A DNA stretch of 36,840 bases, from positions 1-36,840 of the IMG/VR virus record IMGVR_UViG_3300036852_000075; one strand, given 5' to 3'. Position 1 is the first letter of the stretch. Each line of letters begins with the position of its first letter. Shown piece after piece: positions 27,740-35,895 of this stretch. The notes under the pieces are model-generated. The model worked only from the letters and a program-made list of their open reading frames with translations. It searched no databases and was not told where the DNA came from. The translations under genes and the position numbers were made by a program. This stretch comes from a virus.

Positions 27740-29416
27740 ATGCCGCCGCCCCCGAACACCACGAGCGGTACGGCGCTCACCGTCGGCGCGTTGCCGTACA
27801 CCAATACCCAACAGGTGACGGACGCGGGCACGTGTTTCACGGTTTGGTACCAGTACACAGGCACGCTGGGCCAGCTGGCCATTCAGGTGCGCGCGGCGAA
27901 TGCCACCGGCACGGGCACCTACGTGCCGGACATCACATTCTACGAGTCCGACGGGACCACGGAGATTCTGCCGCCGAATACGCTGACCCCGATCCAGGTC
28001 GGCACGCTGAACGCCACGCTCTACTTCATCAAGATTGCCCCCGCCGTGGTGGATCTGTCCTCCGCAATGTTGCGGATCGACGTCTCCGCCAGTCCGACCG
28101 CGCCGATTGTCGCCAGCTACGTCCTCATCAACGACGACGGGCAAAGCGGCTTCAATGTGCAGGGGCACATTCCAGGCGTCATCATCAACACCTCCACTGG
28201 CGATGTGGCCAATATGGTCTTTCCGCTCGCGCAGGGCGACTTTGGCGACATCCTGCCGGATGGTGAGATCGCGCTGGAAAACTTCCTCGTCGATGACCTC
28301 GTGTTCTACGCGCCCGATTTCGATGTGGTCGCGACGGTCGATCTGAGCCCGGCCACGGACTTCATTCGGATCCGTTCCCAAAACACGCTGGATCGCTTCT
28401 ATGTGACCGTGCGGCAGTCTGGTACGACGAAGTTCAAGGCGTACAGCCCCGTGGGCGTCGAGTTGGTGACGATGGACACGGCGCTTGCCGCGAATCCGCG
28501 ATCGATTGCGGCGAGCAATGACGGCGGAACCATGTACTACGCCCTCCAGGCGTCCGGGGCCGCCATCGAGACGTGGGATCTCAACACGAACATGGCCGGG
28601 GCGACGTTCGCGGCAGGGGTCGGAAGCGACATCGTGACGGACATCCTCGTGATGAATAACGGGGACGTGCTGGCGATGTACGCGCTCAGCGGAGGAACCG
28701 CGGCGATGCGGCGCTACGACTCCGCCGGTGCTTTGCAGCAGGTTCACACGTTCGGGACGTCGCAATTCCCCAACGGCGCGGTGCCGCGTCTCGGGTACGA
28801 CGCCAACGCTGGACAGACGGCGTTTGTGGCGTGGTGGTTCCCATCGACCACCGTCTCACGTCTCCAGCGGATTCGGATCAGTGATGGCGTGGCCCTGTAT
28901 ACCCACGACATCCCGGTCTACGAGGAGGGCGTGGGACAGGACGACTATGCCGCGGGTCTGTTTGGCGCGTCGAACTCGTGTCCCGTGATTGCCCTCGGCA
29001 CCAACAATGCGCTGGCCTCGGGATCGAACACGGACGGCACGTTGTTCGTGGACGACATTCCCACCCCGACCTCGACGACGTTTGCGATTCGCCGGCTCCG
29101 TCGTGCGCCGCATCTGTCGAGTGAGCAATTGATCCAGTTCTTTCAGATGTTCCAGTTGGACATCCAAGCTGGTGTGGGCACGACGACAGGCCAAGGGGCG
29201 GATCCGCAACTGATTCTCCGCTGGTCTGATGACGGAGGATTCACATTCGGCCATGAGCACTGGGTCAGCGCGGGTCGGATCGGGCAGTACTCGCGTCGGG
29301 CGATATGGCGCCGACTCGGGCGCGGCCGTGATCGGGTCTTTGAGGTGACGATGAGCGATCCGGTGCAGTGGGCGCTCCTGGACGCGTACCTGACCGCAGA
29401 GAAGGGGATGAGCTAA
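27740..29416 (+). CDS. Beta-rich protein fused to the gp10-like C-terminal module
   Basis: The 558-residue protein has three parts. Residues about 8-115 resemble a bacterial pre-peptidase C-type (PPC-like) beta-sandwich; about 190-440 resemble a YVTN/WD-type propeller (Phe-Lys-Ala-Tyr-Ser-Pro; Ala-Met-Arg-Arg-Tyr-Asp-Ser-Ala-Gly); and from about 446 to the end is the usual C-terminal module of gp10-like proteins, with Arg-Arg-Ala-Pro-His-Leu, Gly-Val-Gly-x6-Gln-Gly-x-Asp-Pro, Leu-Arg-Trp-Ser-Asp-Asp-Gly and Arg-Asp-Arg-Val-Phe-Glu-Val. The first 445 residues are thus foreign to the family and may display a receptor-binding surface on the tail. Confidence 0.75.
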   Translation: MPPPPNTTSGTALTVGALPYTNTQQVTDAGTCFTVWYQYTGTLGQLAIQVRAANATGTGTYVPDITFYESDGTTEILPPNTLTPIQVGTLNATLYFIKIAPAVVDLSSAMLRIDVSASPTAPIVASYVLINDDGQSGFNVQGHIPGVIINTSTGDVANMVFPLAQGDFGDILPDGEIALENFLVDDLVFYAPDFDVVATVDLSPATDFIRIRSQNTLDRFYVTVRQSGTTKFKAYSPVGVELVTMDTALAANPRSIAASNDGGTMYYALQASGAAIETWDLNTNMAGATFAAGVGSDIVTDILVMNNGDVLAMYALSGGTAAMRRYDSAGALQQVHTFGTSQFPNGAVPRLGYDANAGQTAFVAWWFPSTTVSRLQRIRISDGVALYTHDIPVYEEGVGQDDYAAGLFGASNSCPVIALGTNNALASGSNTDGTLFVDDIPTPTSTTFAIRRLRRAPHLSSEQLIQFFQMFQLDIQAGVGTTTGQGADPQLILRWSDDGGFTFGHEHWVSAGRIGQYSRRAIWRRLGRGRDRVFEVTMSDPVQWALLDAYLTAEKGMS

Positions 29417-30033
29417 CGATGCAGCGCCTTTTCCAGCGGCCATTTCTTCACAAGCAGACGCTTCCAAAGCGTGGAGCGCGGGATGCCGCGTTCGTCAGCC
29501 CATTGGCTGAAGGTCTGCGTGCGGCCCTCAAATGTGATCCAGTGCGTGCTGCGTTTGTTGTTGGCCTGTTCCAGATGAGTGGCCCACCGGCAATTCTCCG
29601 GCGAGTACGGTCCGTTGTGGTTAATGCGATCGATCGAGTGTGCGCGCGTGGGCTTTGGACCCATGTCGCTAAAGAACGCCTTGAACGAGTCGCGCCAGCG
29701 GTCGCATACGAATATTCCACGCGCGCCGTAATTCGCGTACTCAGGCTCATTGGGATTAGAGCAACGAGACAGCATGCCCATCCATGCCTTGTGCTCGGTC
29801 GTTCTGCTACGACCATGTGTGCGTTTCAAGAGGCGCGCTTTGTCTCTGAGCATGCATCCACAGGATCGTGCATAGCCCTTGATCAATGCGGTAGCCGTGC
29901 GAGTGCAATCGGTGCCGCATTCGCATCGACACTGGTATTGGTGTTGACCCTTGGAGTTGCGCTCGACAAGGTGCGTTACCACGGTGAGGCGGTAAAACTG
30001 CGTGCCTCGAGTGATAGGTGGCAGTGCTGGCAA
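29413..30033 (-). CDS. AP2/HNH-type homing endonuclease, antisense insertion after the tail gene
   Basis: Read against the operon, it shares the architecture of the HNH gene at 22112: Cys-Arg-Cys-Glu-Cys and Cys-Gly-Cys knuckles, Asn-Tyr-Gly-Ala-Arg-Gly-Ile, Asp-Arg-Ile-Asn-His-Asn-Gly and Asn-Cys-Arg-Trp-Ala-Thr, then a NUMOD1-like helical C-terminus. The ORF is open to an ATG at 30120, but its first 29 codons lie antisense to the next gene; aligning to the other HNH protein favours the TTG at 30033 (206 residues). The stop overlaps the tail gene's stop. GC content is slightly lower than its neighbours. Confidence 0.8.
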   Translation of the reverse strand: MPALPPITRGTQFYRLTVVTHLVERNSKGQHQYQCRCECGTDCTRTATALIKGYARSCGCMLRDKARLLKRTHGRSRTTEHKAWMGMLSRCSNPNEPEYANYGARGIFVCDRWRDSFKAFFSDMGPKPTRAHSIDRINHNGPYSPENCRWATHLEQANNKRSTHWITFEGRTQTFSQWADERGIPRSTLWKRLLVKKWPLEKALHR

Positions 30034-30066
30034 GGCTCCAATTATATCGCTCTGGAGGCTGCATAA

Positions 30067-30456
30067 ATGGCGAAGGGTGCCCCTGCGTATTTCAATCCCG
30101 AGCAGCGGCTTGTTACGCAAGGCGATCTACTAAACCCGGTGTTCTGGCGGCAATTTTTTGAGAACCTCAATGATCAAGCGAACGCCGTCATCGACCTCCA
30201 AACCGACGTCACGAATTTTCTGTTAATTGCGAATGGAGGCACGAGCGCGACCACGGCGAATCTGGCCTTCGCGAACCTATCGCCGATGGTCGCACGCGGG
30301 GACCTGATTTCACGCAATGCCTTGGTGCCGATTCGCGTGCCGATTGGGGCCGCAGGGACGATCTTGTCGAGCGATGGCGTGGACCCGAGTTGGCAGGCGG
30401 CGGCGTCGGTGATCGGTGGGCGGTTCGCGCCGATCATGCTGCTCATGGGAGGTTGA
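30067..30456 (+). CDS. Tail-associated structural protein
   Basis: The 129-residue product has a helical N-terminal part (Ala-Lys-Gly-Ala-Pro-Ala-Tyr-Phe-Asn) followed by Gly-Gly-Thr-Ser-Ala-Thr-Thr-Ala-Asn-Leu-Ala-Phe-Ala-Asn-Leu, the stalk repeat seen in trimeric phage fibre proteins, and a short beta end. It is probably a fibre or tail-attachment part. It begins 33 bases after the TTG of the antisense HNH gene. Confidence 0.7.
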   Translation: MAKGAPAYFNPEQRLVTQGDLLNPVFWRQFFENLNDQANAVIDLQTDVTNFLLIANGGTSATTANLAFANLSPMVARGDLISRNALVPIRVPIGAAGTILSSDGVDPSWQAAASVIGGRFAPIMLLMGG

Positions 30457-30786
30457 GTGGCCGAGCAATATCGCGTCCTCGCCCAGTCGAATCCGAGCGC
30501 GGCCACGCTGACGGACATGTACACGGTGCCGGCGCTGACGAGTGCCGTGGTCAGCACGATCAGTGTCTGTAATCGCAGCGCCACGCCGACGAGCTTTCGG
30601 ATCTCCGTCGCGATCGCTGGGGCTGCTGATAACAATGTGCAGTACCTGGCCTTTGACGTGCCGATTGGGGGGAATGTCACGGTCACGTTCACGCTGGGGG
30701 TGACACTGGCGACGACAGACGTGATTCGGGTCTATGCGACCTTGGCGACAGTGACGTTTCAGGCGTTCGGGACACAGATCACATGA
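30457..30786 (+). CDS. Small virion protein, 109 residues
   Basis: The GTG start is directly after the previous TGA. The product is a beta-sandwich-like sequence with Ala-Thr-Leu-Thr-Asp-Met-Tyr-Thr-Val-Pro and Val-Val-Ser-Thr-Ile-Ser-Val-Cys-Asn. Similar small beta proteins are frequent in phage tail loci. The next gene overlaps its stop. Confidence 0.65.
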   Translation: MAEQYRVLAQSNPSAATLTDMYTVPALTSAVVSTISVCNRSATPTSFRISVAIAGAADNNVQYLAFDVPIGGNVTVTFTLGVTLATTDVIRVYATLATVTFQAFGTQIT

Positions 30787-31151
30787 GCATCAGCAACACG
30801 AACAGCGCGGCGCAGACCATCGGCGGTACGACTGGCGCCACGGACAAGGCGCTTCTCGTCGCGAATGGCGCCGCCGGCGCGACACTGCAGGCCACGCCCG
30901 TGCTCGTCGATCCGTCCACCGGCACGGTGACGCTGCCAGATGCGGCCAATGTGGTGCTCAATGCGACGACCGGCACCAAGATCGGCACAGCGACGACCCA
31001 GAAACTGGCGGTCTACGGGAGCACGCCAATCGTGCAAGGGGCGTCGGTGGCCGATGCGTCAGGAGGGGCGGTGATAGACGCGGAAGCGCGGGCGGCGATT
31101 AACGCCGTCATCTCACGGCTGGAAGCCTTCGGCTTGATCGCGACGGTGTAG
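30783..31151 (+). CDS. Tail-associated structural protein, fibre-like
   Basis: The 122-residue product begins with Ser-Asn-Thr-Asn-Ser-Ala and has Gly-Thr-Lys-Ile-Gly-Thr-Ala-Thr-Thr-Gln-Lys-Leu-Ala near residue 70, a beta-helix or beta-prism element recurrent in phage fibre proteins, then a helical end (Ala-Glu-Ala-Arg-Ala-Ala-Ile-Asn-Ala-Val-Ile) ending Gly-Leu-Ile-Ala-Thr-Val. It is probably a distal tail component. Confidence 0.7.
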   Translation: MSISNTNSAAQTIGGTTGATDKALLVANGAAGATLQATPVLVDPSTGTVTLPDAANVVLNATTGTKIGTATTQKLAVYGSTPIVQGASVADASGGAVIDAEARAAINAVISRLEAFGLIATV

Positions 31152-31177
31152 CAGAGGTGGAGCGCTAGGGGAACAGC

Positions 31178-32095
31178 ATGGCAGAGACACAGGCCGACTA
31201 CGACAAATATACCGAAGAACTCCGACGGCTGATTCAGCAGGCGATCGAGAAGGGCTGGCCGGTGCCTGGTATGGATGCCGGAGGCGGCTATCCCGAGATC
31301 CCGGAGGAGTGGCGCAACATCGTGCCGCCGGCGCCGGGTGGCGGCCTCTCGACGAGTGGGGAGTCGGAGCAGCCGAACTATCCATCGTCTGGCACGGGTG
31401 TGCCGCTGGGTCCTGGTGGCTTGACTCAGACGAGCTCCACGACGCCTGCGGGTGTGATTCCGTCGTCACAGATTCCCAATGCGGCCAGTGCGGTGCCGGG
31501 ACAGGTCGCCTCACAGGGCGCGTCTCAGATCCTGAAGCCCTCGACCTCGTGGCTGTCGAAGTGGCTGACGCCGGAGGTGCTGGTTCCCGCCGCGTCTGCG
31601 GGGTCTGGCGTCGTCGGATCGCTCATTGAGCGCAGCGCCGCGAACAAGGCCACCGATGCGCAAACCGAGGCGGCCGATAAATCGCTCGCGCTCACCGAGA
31701 AGATGTACGAGCAGGACCGGGCCGACTACGCGCCCTATCGCAACATCGGCGCGTACTCGCTGTCACAGCTCGGCCATCTAACCGGGATGCCGCCGGACTT
31801 TGGCACGCAGGCCGTGGAGGACGCCACACAGCCCAGAACGGCCATTCCGCGGGCACCCGGCGGGGTGCCGCAGCCTGCGCAATCGGAGATGTCGCTGAAT
31901 CCGTTGGCAGGGCCACCGGATGTGGTGGGGAACATCACGCGGAGCCCTGAGTTTCAGAGCCTGCGGGATCTCGGAGCGAAGCAGCAATCGGCCAGCAGCT
32001 TCGTGCGCATGCGCGCGCCGGACGGGGAAGAGGCGGACGTGGACCCTCGGGAAGTGGCGATGTTTGAGCGCGCGGGCGCGCGGAGGATCGGCTGA
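31178..32095 (+). CDS. Internal virion / DNA-transfer protein, candidate
   Basis: The ATG follows AGGGGAACAG. The 305-residue product has a Pro/Gly-rich first 100 residues, one hydrophobic stretch (about 130-150), a Gln/Ala-rich helix and the sequence Arg-Ala-Asp-Tyr-Ala-Pro-Tyr-Arg-Asn-Ile-Gly, as seen in ejection proteins that form the trans-periplasmic channel in podophages. The C-terminal region is acidic. It is coupled to the next gene through TGATG. Confidence 0.6.
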   Translation: MAETQADYDKYTEELRRLIQQAIEKGWPVPGMDAGGGYPEIPEEWRNIVPPAPGGGLSTSGESEQPNYPSSGTGVPLGPGGLTQTSSTTPAGVIPSSQIPNAASAVPGQVASQGASQILKPSTSWLSKWLTPEVLVPAASAGSGVVGSLIERSAANKATDAQTEAADKSLALTEKMYEQDRADYAPYRNIGAYSLSQLGHLTGMPPDFGTQAVEDATQPRTAIPRAPGGVPQPAQSEMSLNPLAGPPDVVGNITRSPEFQSLRDLGAKQQSASSFVRMRAPDGEEADVDPREVAMFERAGARRIG

Positions 32096-32775
32096 TGCCA
32101 GGATGGTTTGATCAGAATCGGGAGTTCTGGGGCCAGATCGGCGAGGGCATGGGCGGCCAACCAAGCGCGCCGAACTACTTCAACACCGAGAACATCTGGG
32201 ACTACGGCGACAACCAGCAGGTCTACGACCTCGCGCAGCAGACGGGGCAGGACCGCGATGCGCTCCTGACGCAGCGCGAACAGTTCCTGCGCCCGCTCTA
32301 TTCGCAGTATCGGGAGCGCGCGGGAGGCGCCGCGGACGAAGGCGATGCCGCGCTGTTCAACGATCCCAACTTCCGCTCGTTCGCGCAGACCGGGCAGATG
32401 CCGCAGACGCTCGGGCAACTGGGCACCGGCGCAGCTTCGCAGCAGTATGGCTTCGGGTCGGCGATCGCGCCGTTCACCGGGCAGTTCAATGCCCCATCGG
32501 CACAGGACGCGCTGAACACGCCTGGCCTGCAATACGCCTTGGGGCGCGCCCAGCAGGCGATTGAACGCAGCGCGGCGGCGAAAGGGACGTTGCTCACGGG
32601 CGGCACGCTTCGCGATCTCAGCGAGAACCAGATCGGCATGGCGCTGCAGGGCTACGGCGATGCGTACAACCGATCTCGGAGCGAGTTCGATCTTGGGCGT
32701 TCGATCTTTGAGTCAAATCAAGATCGTCCATTCGACAAACTGTACCGTCTCGGTGAGTTAGGGAGGCCGGTGTGA
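32095..32775 (+). CDS. Ejection-type protein, probably shortened at its C-terminus
   Basis: The 226-residue product has the family order: Phe-Asn-Ala-Pro, Gly-Leu-Gln-Tyr-Ala-Leu-Gly-Arg-Ala-Gln-Gln-Ala-Ile-Glu-Arg-Ser-Ala-Ala-Ala, Gly-Thr-Leu-Leu-Thr-Gly-Gly-Thr-Leu, and Pro-Phe-Asp-Lys-Leu-Tyr-Arg-Leu-Gly-Glu-Leu-Gly. Relatives normally continue with an Ala/Gly-rich tail of several tens of residues, but here the frame stops soon after (Arg-Pro-Val-stop) and a nuclease-type cassette follows. Likely shortening by cassette insertion is inferred. Confidence 0.6.
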   Translation: MPGWFDQNREFWGQIGEGMGGQPSAPNYFNTENIWDYGDNQQVYDLAQQTGQDRDALLTQREQFLRPLYSQYRERAGGAADEGDAALFNDPNFRSFAQTGQMPQTLGQLGTGAASQQYGFGSAIAPFTGQFNAPSAQDALNTPGLQYALGRAQQAIERSAAAKGTLLTGGTLRDLSENQIGMALQGYGDAYNRSRSEFDLGRSIFESNQDRPFDKLYRLGELGRPV

Positions 32776-32921
32776 TTGATCGCATAAAGGCGATCATGGT
32801 GTGCATGAGATGCGAGTGCATCTTGCTGTCATCTCCTGATATGTGGGGCACCACGGTTGCGGCTGAATTGCGACAACAGCTGGACTCGACTTGGGAAAAA
32901 GCATTGCTATGGACGAAGTGA
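32772..32921 (+). CDS. Small Cys-containing protein, first gene of the insert cassette
   Basis: The GTG overlaps the ejection gene's stop (GTGA) and the stop lies within the following MucR/NUMOD3 gene. The 49-residue product has a Met/Cys-rich N-terminus (Cys-Met-Arg-Cys-Glu-Cys) and a helical second half. Base composition is more A/T-rich than the flanking structural genes, like its partners to 33696. The function is unknown. Confidence 0.45.
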   Translation: MIDRIKAIMVCMRCECILLSSPDMWGTTVAAELRQQLDSTWEKALLWTK

Positions 32922-33496
32922 TTACTCCGGTGTTTGGTCAGCGCGGAGTTCTGACCACGAATGGCAAAGGGCGCATTCAGTGTCATTGGTGTGGGAAGTG
33001 GTGGATTGCACTTGGCACACATGTCAAGGCGCACGGCATTTCCGCAAACGAGTACAGGCGCATGTTTGGCCTGTCGTGTGAGTGCGGGCTAGTCAATAAA
33101 TGGCTGCACGAGCGCTTCCAGCAGGCAAGCGGACAGCGGCTCAAACTATGCGCCAAAGAAGCTGCCGCAAAGCAGGCGGAGATGACACGAAAGCCGGATC
33201 GCGTTGTGGCCTGCAAGTCATGCGGGTCACCTTTCATTCAGCGGCAGGCGCGCGTGCGGCGTGTAACAACGTGCGGCAGTCCGGAGTGTATTAGTGCTAG
33301 TCGCAGGGCTGGTCGCAAGGGTCAGTCGCTAACGCGTGAACATCGGTTAAAGATTGGCGCAGCGCATAAGGGGAAGACATATTCGCAGGCATTTAAGGAT
33401 CGCATCAGTGAGCAACACAAAGGCAAGACGTTAACGCTGGGACATCGGCAACGGATAAGTAAAGGCCTATTGCGCCACCACGGGAACAGCGTATGA
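32909..33496 (+). CDS. MucR-finger plus NUMOD3 protein, homing-element-derived
   Basis: I place the start at the ATG at 32909 (the frame also has a TTG at 32891). Residues about 20-60 match the MucR/Ros zinc-finger: Cys-His-Trp-Cys-Gly-Lys-Trp, then His-x4-His and Glu-Tyr-Arg-Arg-Met-Phe-Gly-Leu. Residues about 95-130 hold another Cys-Lys-Ser-Cys and Cys-x4-Cys site. The C-terminus has three NUMOD3 repeats (Lys-Ile-Gly-Ala-Ala-His-Lys-Gly-Lys; Arg-Ile-Ser-Glu-Gln-His-Lys-Gly-Lys). NUMOD3 gives DNA contact in homing nucleases; no HNH or GIY-YIG catalytic motif is visible. Confidence 0.7.
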   Translation: MDEVITPVFGQRGVLTTNGKGRIQCHWCGKWWIALGTHVKAHGISANEYRRMFGLSCECGLVNKWLHERFQQASGQRLKLCAKEAAAKQAEMTRKPDRVVACKSCGSPFIQRQARVRRVTTCGSPECISASRRAGRKGQSLTREHRLKIGAAHKGKTYSQAFKDRISEQHKGKTLTLGHRQRISKGLLRHHGNSV

Positions 33497-33696
33497 ACCG
33501 AAACGAACTCATCGCAGCGATCAAGCATCGCCTGAAACAGTCACCTAAGCCGCTGCAGTTCGTTTTGATGCCAAAAGAATGGATCGAGGAAGCAGTCGCC
33601 TTGCTTGAGGCCAAGATCGACTTAGTAGAGCGAGACGGGCGCCCGACGCTGGTAATCAACTATGAGCCATTCGAGCGAGGTAGGGAAGAGCTGTGA
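33493..33696 (+). CDS. Hypothetical protein, 67 residues, last gene of the cassette
   Basis: The ATG overlaps the previous stop (ATGA) and its TGA overlaps the next gene's GTG. The product is a helix (Asn-Arg-Asn-Glu-Leu-Ile-Ala-Ala-Ile-Lys-His-Arg-Leu-Lys-Gln) with Lys-Glu-Trp-Ile-Glu-Glu-Ala-Val-Ala-Leu-Leu and a polar tail. Its AT content matches the preceding two genes, so it may have come with them. No function is known. Confidence 0.5.
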   Translation: MNRNELIAAIKHRLKQSPKPLQFVLMPKEWIEEAVALLEAKIDLVERDGRPTLVINYEPFERGREEL

Positions 33697-35078
33697 GTAG
33701 AGCATCTGACTACGCTGCCGACGTCTCGCGGATCTTGCAGAACAAGGCGAGCGCGATCGCGGAAGGGCACCGTGCGCGCGGCCAGATCCTCGGCAACGCC
33801 ATCGCCACGCTCGGCCAGCAGATCCCCCAGCAGGTCCAGCAGGCGATGCAGCGGAACGCTCAGAAGCGGCGGGACGAGCAGTTGCAGGCCATCTTCCAGA
33901 GGCATCGGGGTGATCTGGGGGCAGCGATTAACGAGGTCATGGGCGTTGATCGTGAGCTCGGCTTGGAGTTGATGAAGCGACATGGCGATGCCCTCAAAAC
34001 TGCGGGCGAACTGAAAAAGCTGCAGATGGAGGCGACGAAAGAGCAGCGGACCCGGCTGTTCGGCATCTTGAGCACGGCGAAGAATCAGGACGAGTACACC
34101 AACGGCTTTCTGGTGGCGAAGCTGGCCGGGATCGAGGTGCCGCCGGAAATGCCGCGCGAGTTCGATCCGGCCCTCATGGCGACACTCCGGCAGAGCGTGG
34201 CCAAGCCGCACGAGCCGTACACGCTGTCAGCGGGACAGACGCGCTTCGGTCCTGACGGGCAGCCGATCGCGGCCATGCCTGAGAAGCAGAGCGATACCAC
34301 CTTCACGCTGTCACCGGGATCCAAGCGGTTCGACGCGCAGGGCAAGGTCGTTGCGGAAGTGCCGGTGACGGCTGGTGCGAGTGGCGTGAACGTCGGGAGT
34401 TTCGAGGACTATGTACTCCGCTACGCCGCAAACAAGGGGAAGGCCGTCGAACAACTGACACCCGCCGACATTGAGGACGCACGCAAGCGGTATCAGCAGT
34501 CTGACGATCGCCCAATCAACGTGACAACCGGAGAGGGCGCGACGCTCTGGGCCAAGGATCCGAAGACCGGCGAAGTTCGTCTGATGACGAAGACCGAGGC
34601 GATGCGCATCGGCGCCACGCAGCCTGACACCGCCGACATGCGGAACAAGGCCGCGTCACGGGCGACGTCAGGGCGCGGCATCGAGGCGGTGAAGCAACTG
34701 GGCACAAAGATTTTCACCAAGGTTGGTCCGGGGCAGCGTGCCCTTGCAGTGAAACGCGGCGTGGAGGCCGTCTTTGGCAACGACCCGGAGTTTCGGACGT
34801 ATCAGGATTCACGTATGGCGCTCGCTGGGGCCCTCGCGGTGGAGCAGCAGGGCTCGCGCGTATCGGATGCTGACGTCAAGGCCCTCTGGTTGCCGATGGT
34901 GCCGGACGCCTACCGCGACACGAAGGACAGCTATAAGTTGAAGTGGGAGCTGATCGACAAGATGCGTGGCGTTGATCCGGTTCCGCCCAATAAACCAGCG
35001 GCGCCGTTGCCAGGCGCGAATACCGCACTGGCTGAACTCGAGCGACGACGCAAGGCCGCACAGAAAGGTGCGAAGTAA
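33693..35078 (+). CDS. Large internal virion / ejection protein
   Basis: The GTG overlaps the previous stop. The 461-residue product starts with a Gln/Ala/Arg-rich helix (Leu-Gly-Gln-Gln-Ile-Pro-Gln-Gln-Val-Gln-Gln-Ala-Met), a long charged helical body, a repeated element with Gly-Gln/Ser-x-Arg-Phe-(Gly/Asp) near 187 and 211, and a Lys/Arg-rich end. The size, low cysteine content and position before the lysis region fit an ejection protein. A catalytic motif is not evident. Confidence 0.6.
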   Translation: MSRASDYAADVSRILQNKASAIAEGHRARGQILGNAIATLGQQIPQQVQQAMQRNAQKRRDEQLQAIFQRHRGDLGAAINEVMGVDRELGLELMKRHGDALKTAGELKKLQMEATKEQRTRLFGILSTAKNQDEYTNGFLVAKLAGIEVPPEMPREFDPALMATLRQSVAKPHEPYTLSAGQTRFGPDGQPIAAMPEKQSDTTFTLSPGSKRFDAQGKVVAEVPVTAGASGVNVGSFEDYVLRYAANKGKAVEQLTPADIEDARKRYQQSDDRPINVTTGEGATLWAKDPKTGEVRLMTKTEAMRIGATQPDTADMRNKAASRATSGRGIEAVKQLGTKIFTKVGPGQRALAVKRGVEAVFGNDPEFRTYQDSRMALAGALAVEQQGSRVSDADVKALWLPMVPDAYRDTKDSYKLKWELIDKMRGVDPVPPNKPAAPLPGANTALAELERRRKAAQKGAK

Positions 35079-35079
35079 C

Positions 35080-35895
35080 GTGCCAGGGCAAAATCGCAGG
35101 CTGGACGACAAAGAACTCCTCGCAATCTTTCAGGACGACAGAGCCGATCTGTCGTTGCTCGATCCTGAGGAACATCAGCGGATGCTAGCTCTCACTGCGC
35201 CCAAGGATGTGCCGACAGGCCCTGTGGCACCGCCGAAAGACGCCAGCCGTGGTATGTGGCCGCAGAGCACCTCCGGTCCTCGCACGGTCATGCAGCGGGC
35301 ACTTCAGGAGCATCCTGACGCGGTGGTTATGGGGGAGCCGATTCTTCCTACCGGCGTCGTGGGGTCGGTTCTCGCAGCCGGAGCGGCAGCGAAAGCGGCG
35401 CAGCTCGCGAAGTCTATTCCCACGCGCGCAAGGGCAGGAGCCAAGTTTGAGCAGGTCATGTCGGCTGTCGGTGACAAGCCGGTAGATGTCGGCGGTGGTG
35501 TTGGACAGTCCGTGCTCCGCGTTTCGGAACTGGCTGAGCGCGGCGGGTCGATGCCGAAGGCCGTACGCGATCTGCTCAAGCGCGCGACGGATCCGACAAA
35601 GCCAGAGCCGACGTACCGCGAGATGCGCGACTTCTACAGCAATATCAGCGCCCTCTCATCGAAAGAAGCACAGCGACTTTCGCCAATCGTACGGCGCGAA
35701 CTTGGGAACATGCGCGTGGCGCTTGATGCGGCCTTAGCGAAAACAGCGGCCAGTGGAGGCCAAGAGGCGGCCTATCGAGCGGCCATGCGAGAGTACGCCG
35801 TGGCCTCACGGATGCGTGAGTTTACGAAAGCAGCGGCGAAGTACGGTGCTGGCGTGCTGGGCGCAGGTGCGGCGTACCGGATGTTTGTGGACTAG
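35080..35895 (+). CDS. Internal virion protein with hydrophobic segment
   Basis: I start at the GTG at 35080, one base after the previous stop; the frame upstream is open only over that gene. The 271-residue product has a charged, disordered N-terminus, one Gly/Ala-rich hydrophobic segment (about 85-110, Val-Val-Gly-Ser-Val-Leu-Ala-Ala-Gly-Ala), helical sequence to about 250, and a Gly/Ala-rich end near 255-268 that could insert in membranes. It resembles podophage ejection proteins. Confidence 0.55.
   Translation: MPGQNRRLDDKELLAIFQDDRADLSLLDPEEHQRMLALTAPKDVPTGPVAPPKDASRGMWPQSTSGPRTVMQRALQEHPDAVVMGEPILPTGVVGSVLAAGAAAKAAQLAKSIPTRARAGAKFEQVMSAVGDKPVDVGGGVGQSVLRVSELAERGGSMPKAVRDLLKRATDPTKPEPTYREMRDFYSNISALSSKEAQRLSPIVRRELGNMRVALDAALAKTAASGGQEAAYRAAMREYAVASRMREFTKAAAKYGAGVLGAGAAYRMFVD

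Noticed and set aside
26555-28765. 736-residue minus-strand ORF
   Set aside because: It is antisense to the gp10-like protein and the next gene. Long antisense frames are common in GC-rich DNA, and the predicted sequence is Arg/His-rich without domains.
29368-30066. 232-residue + strand ORF opposite the second antisense HNH gene
   Set aside because: It overlaps the tail gene and lies over the HNH gene, which is well supported. It has no recognisable domain.
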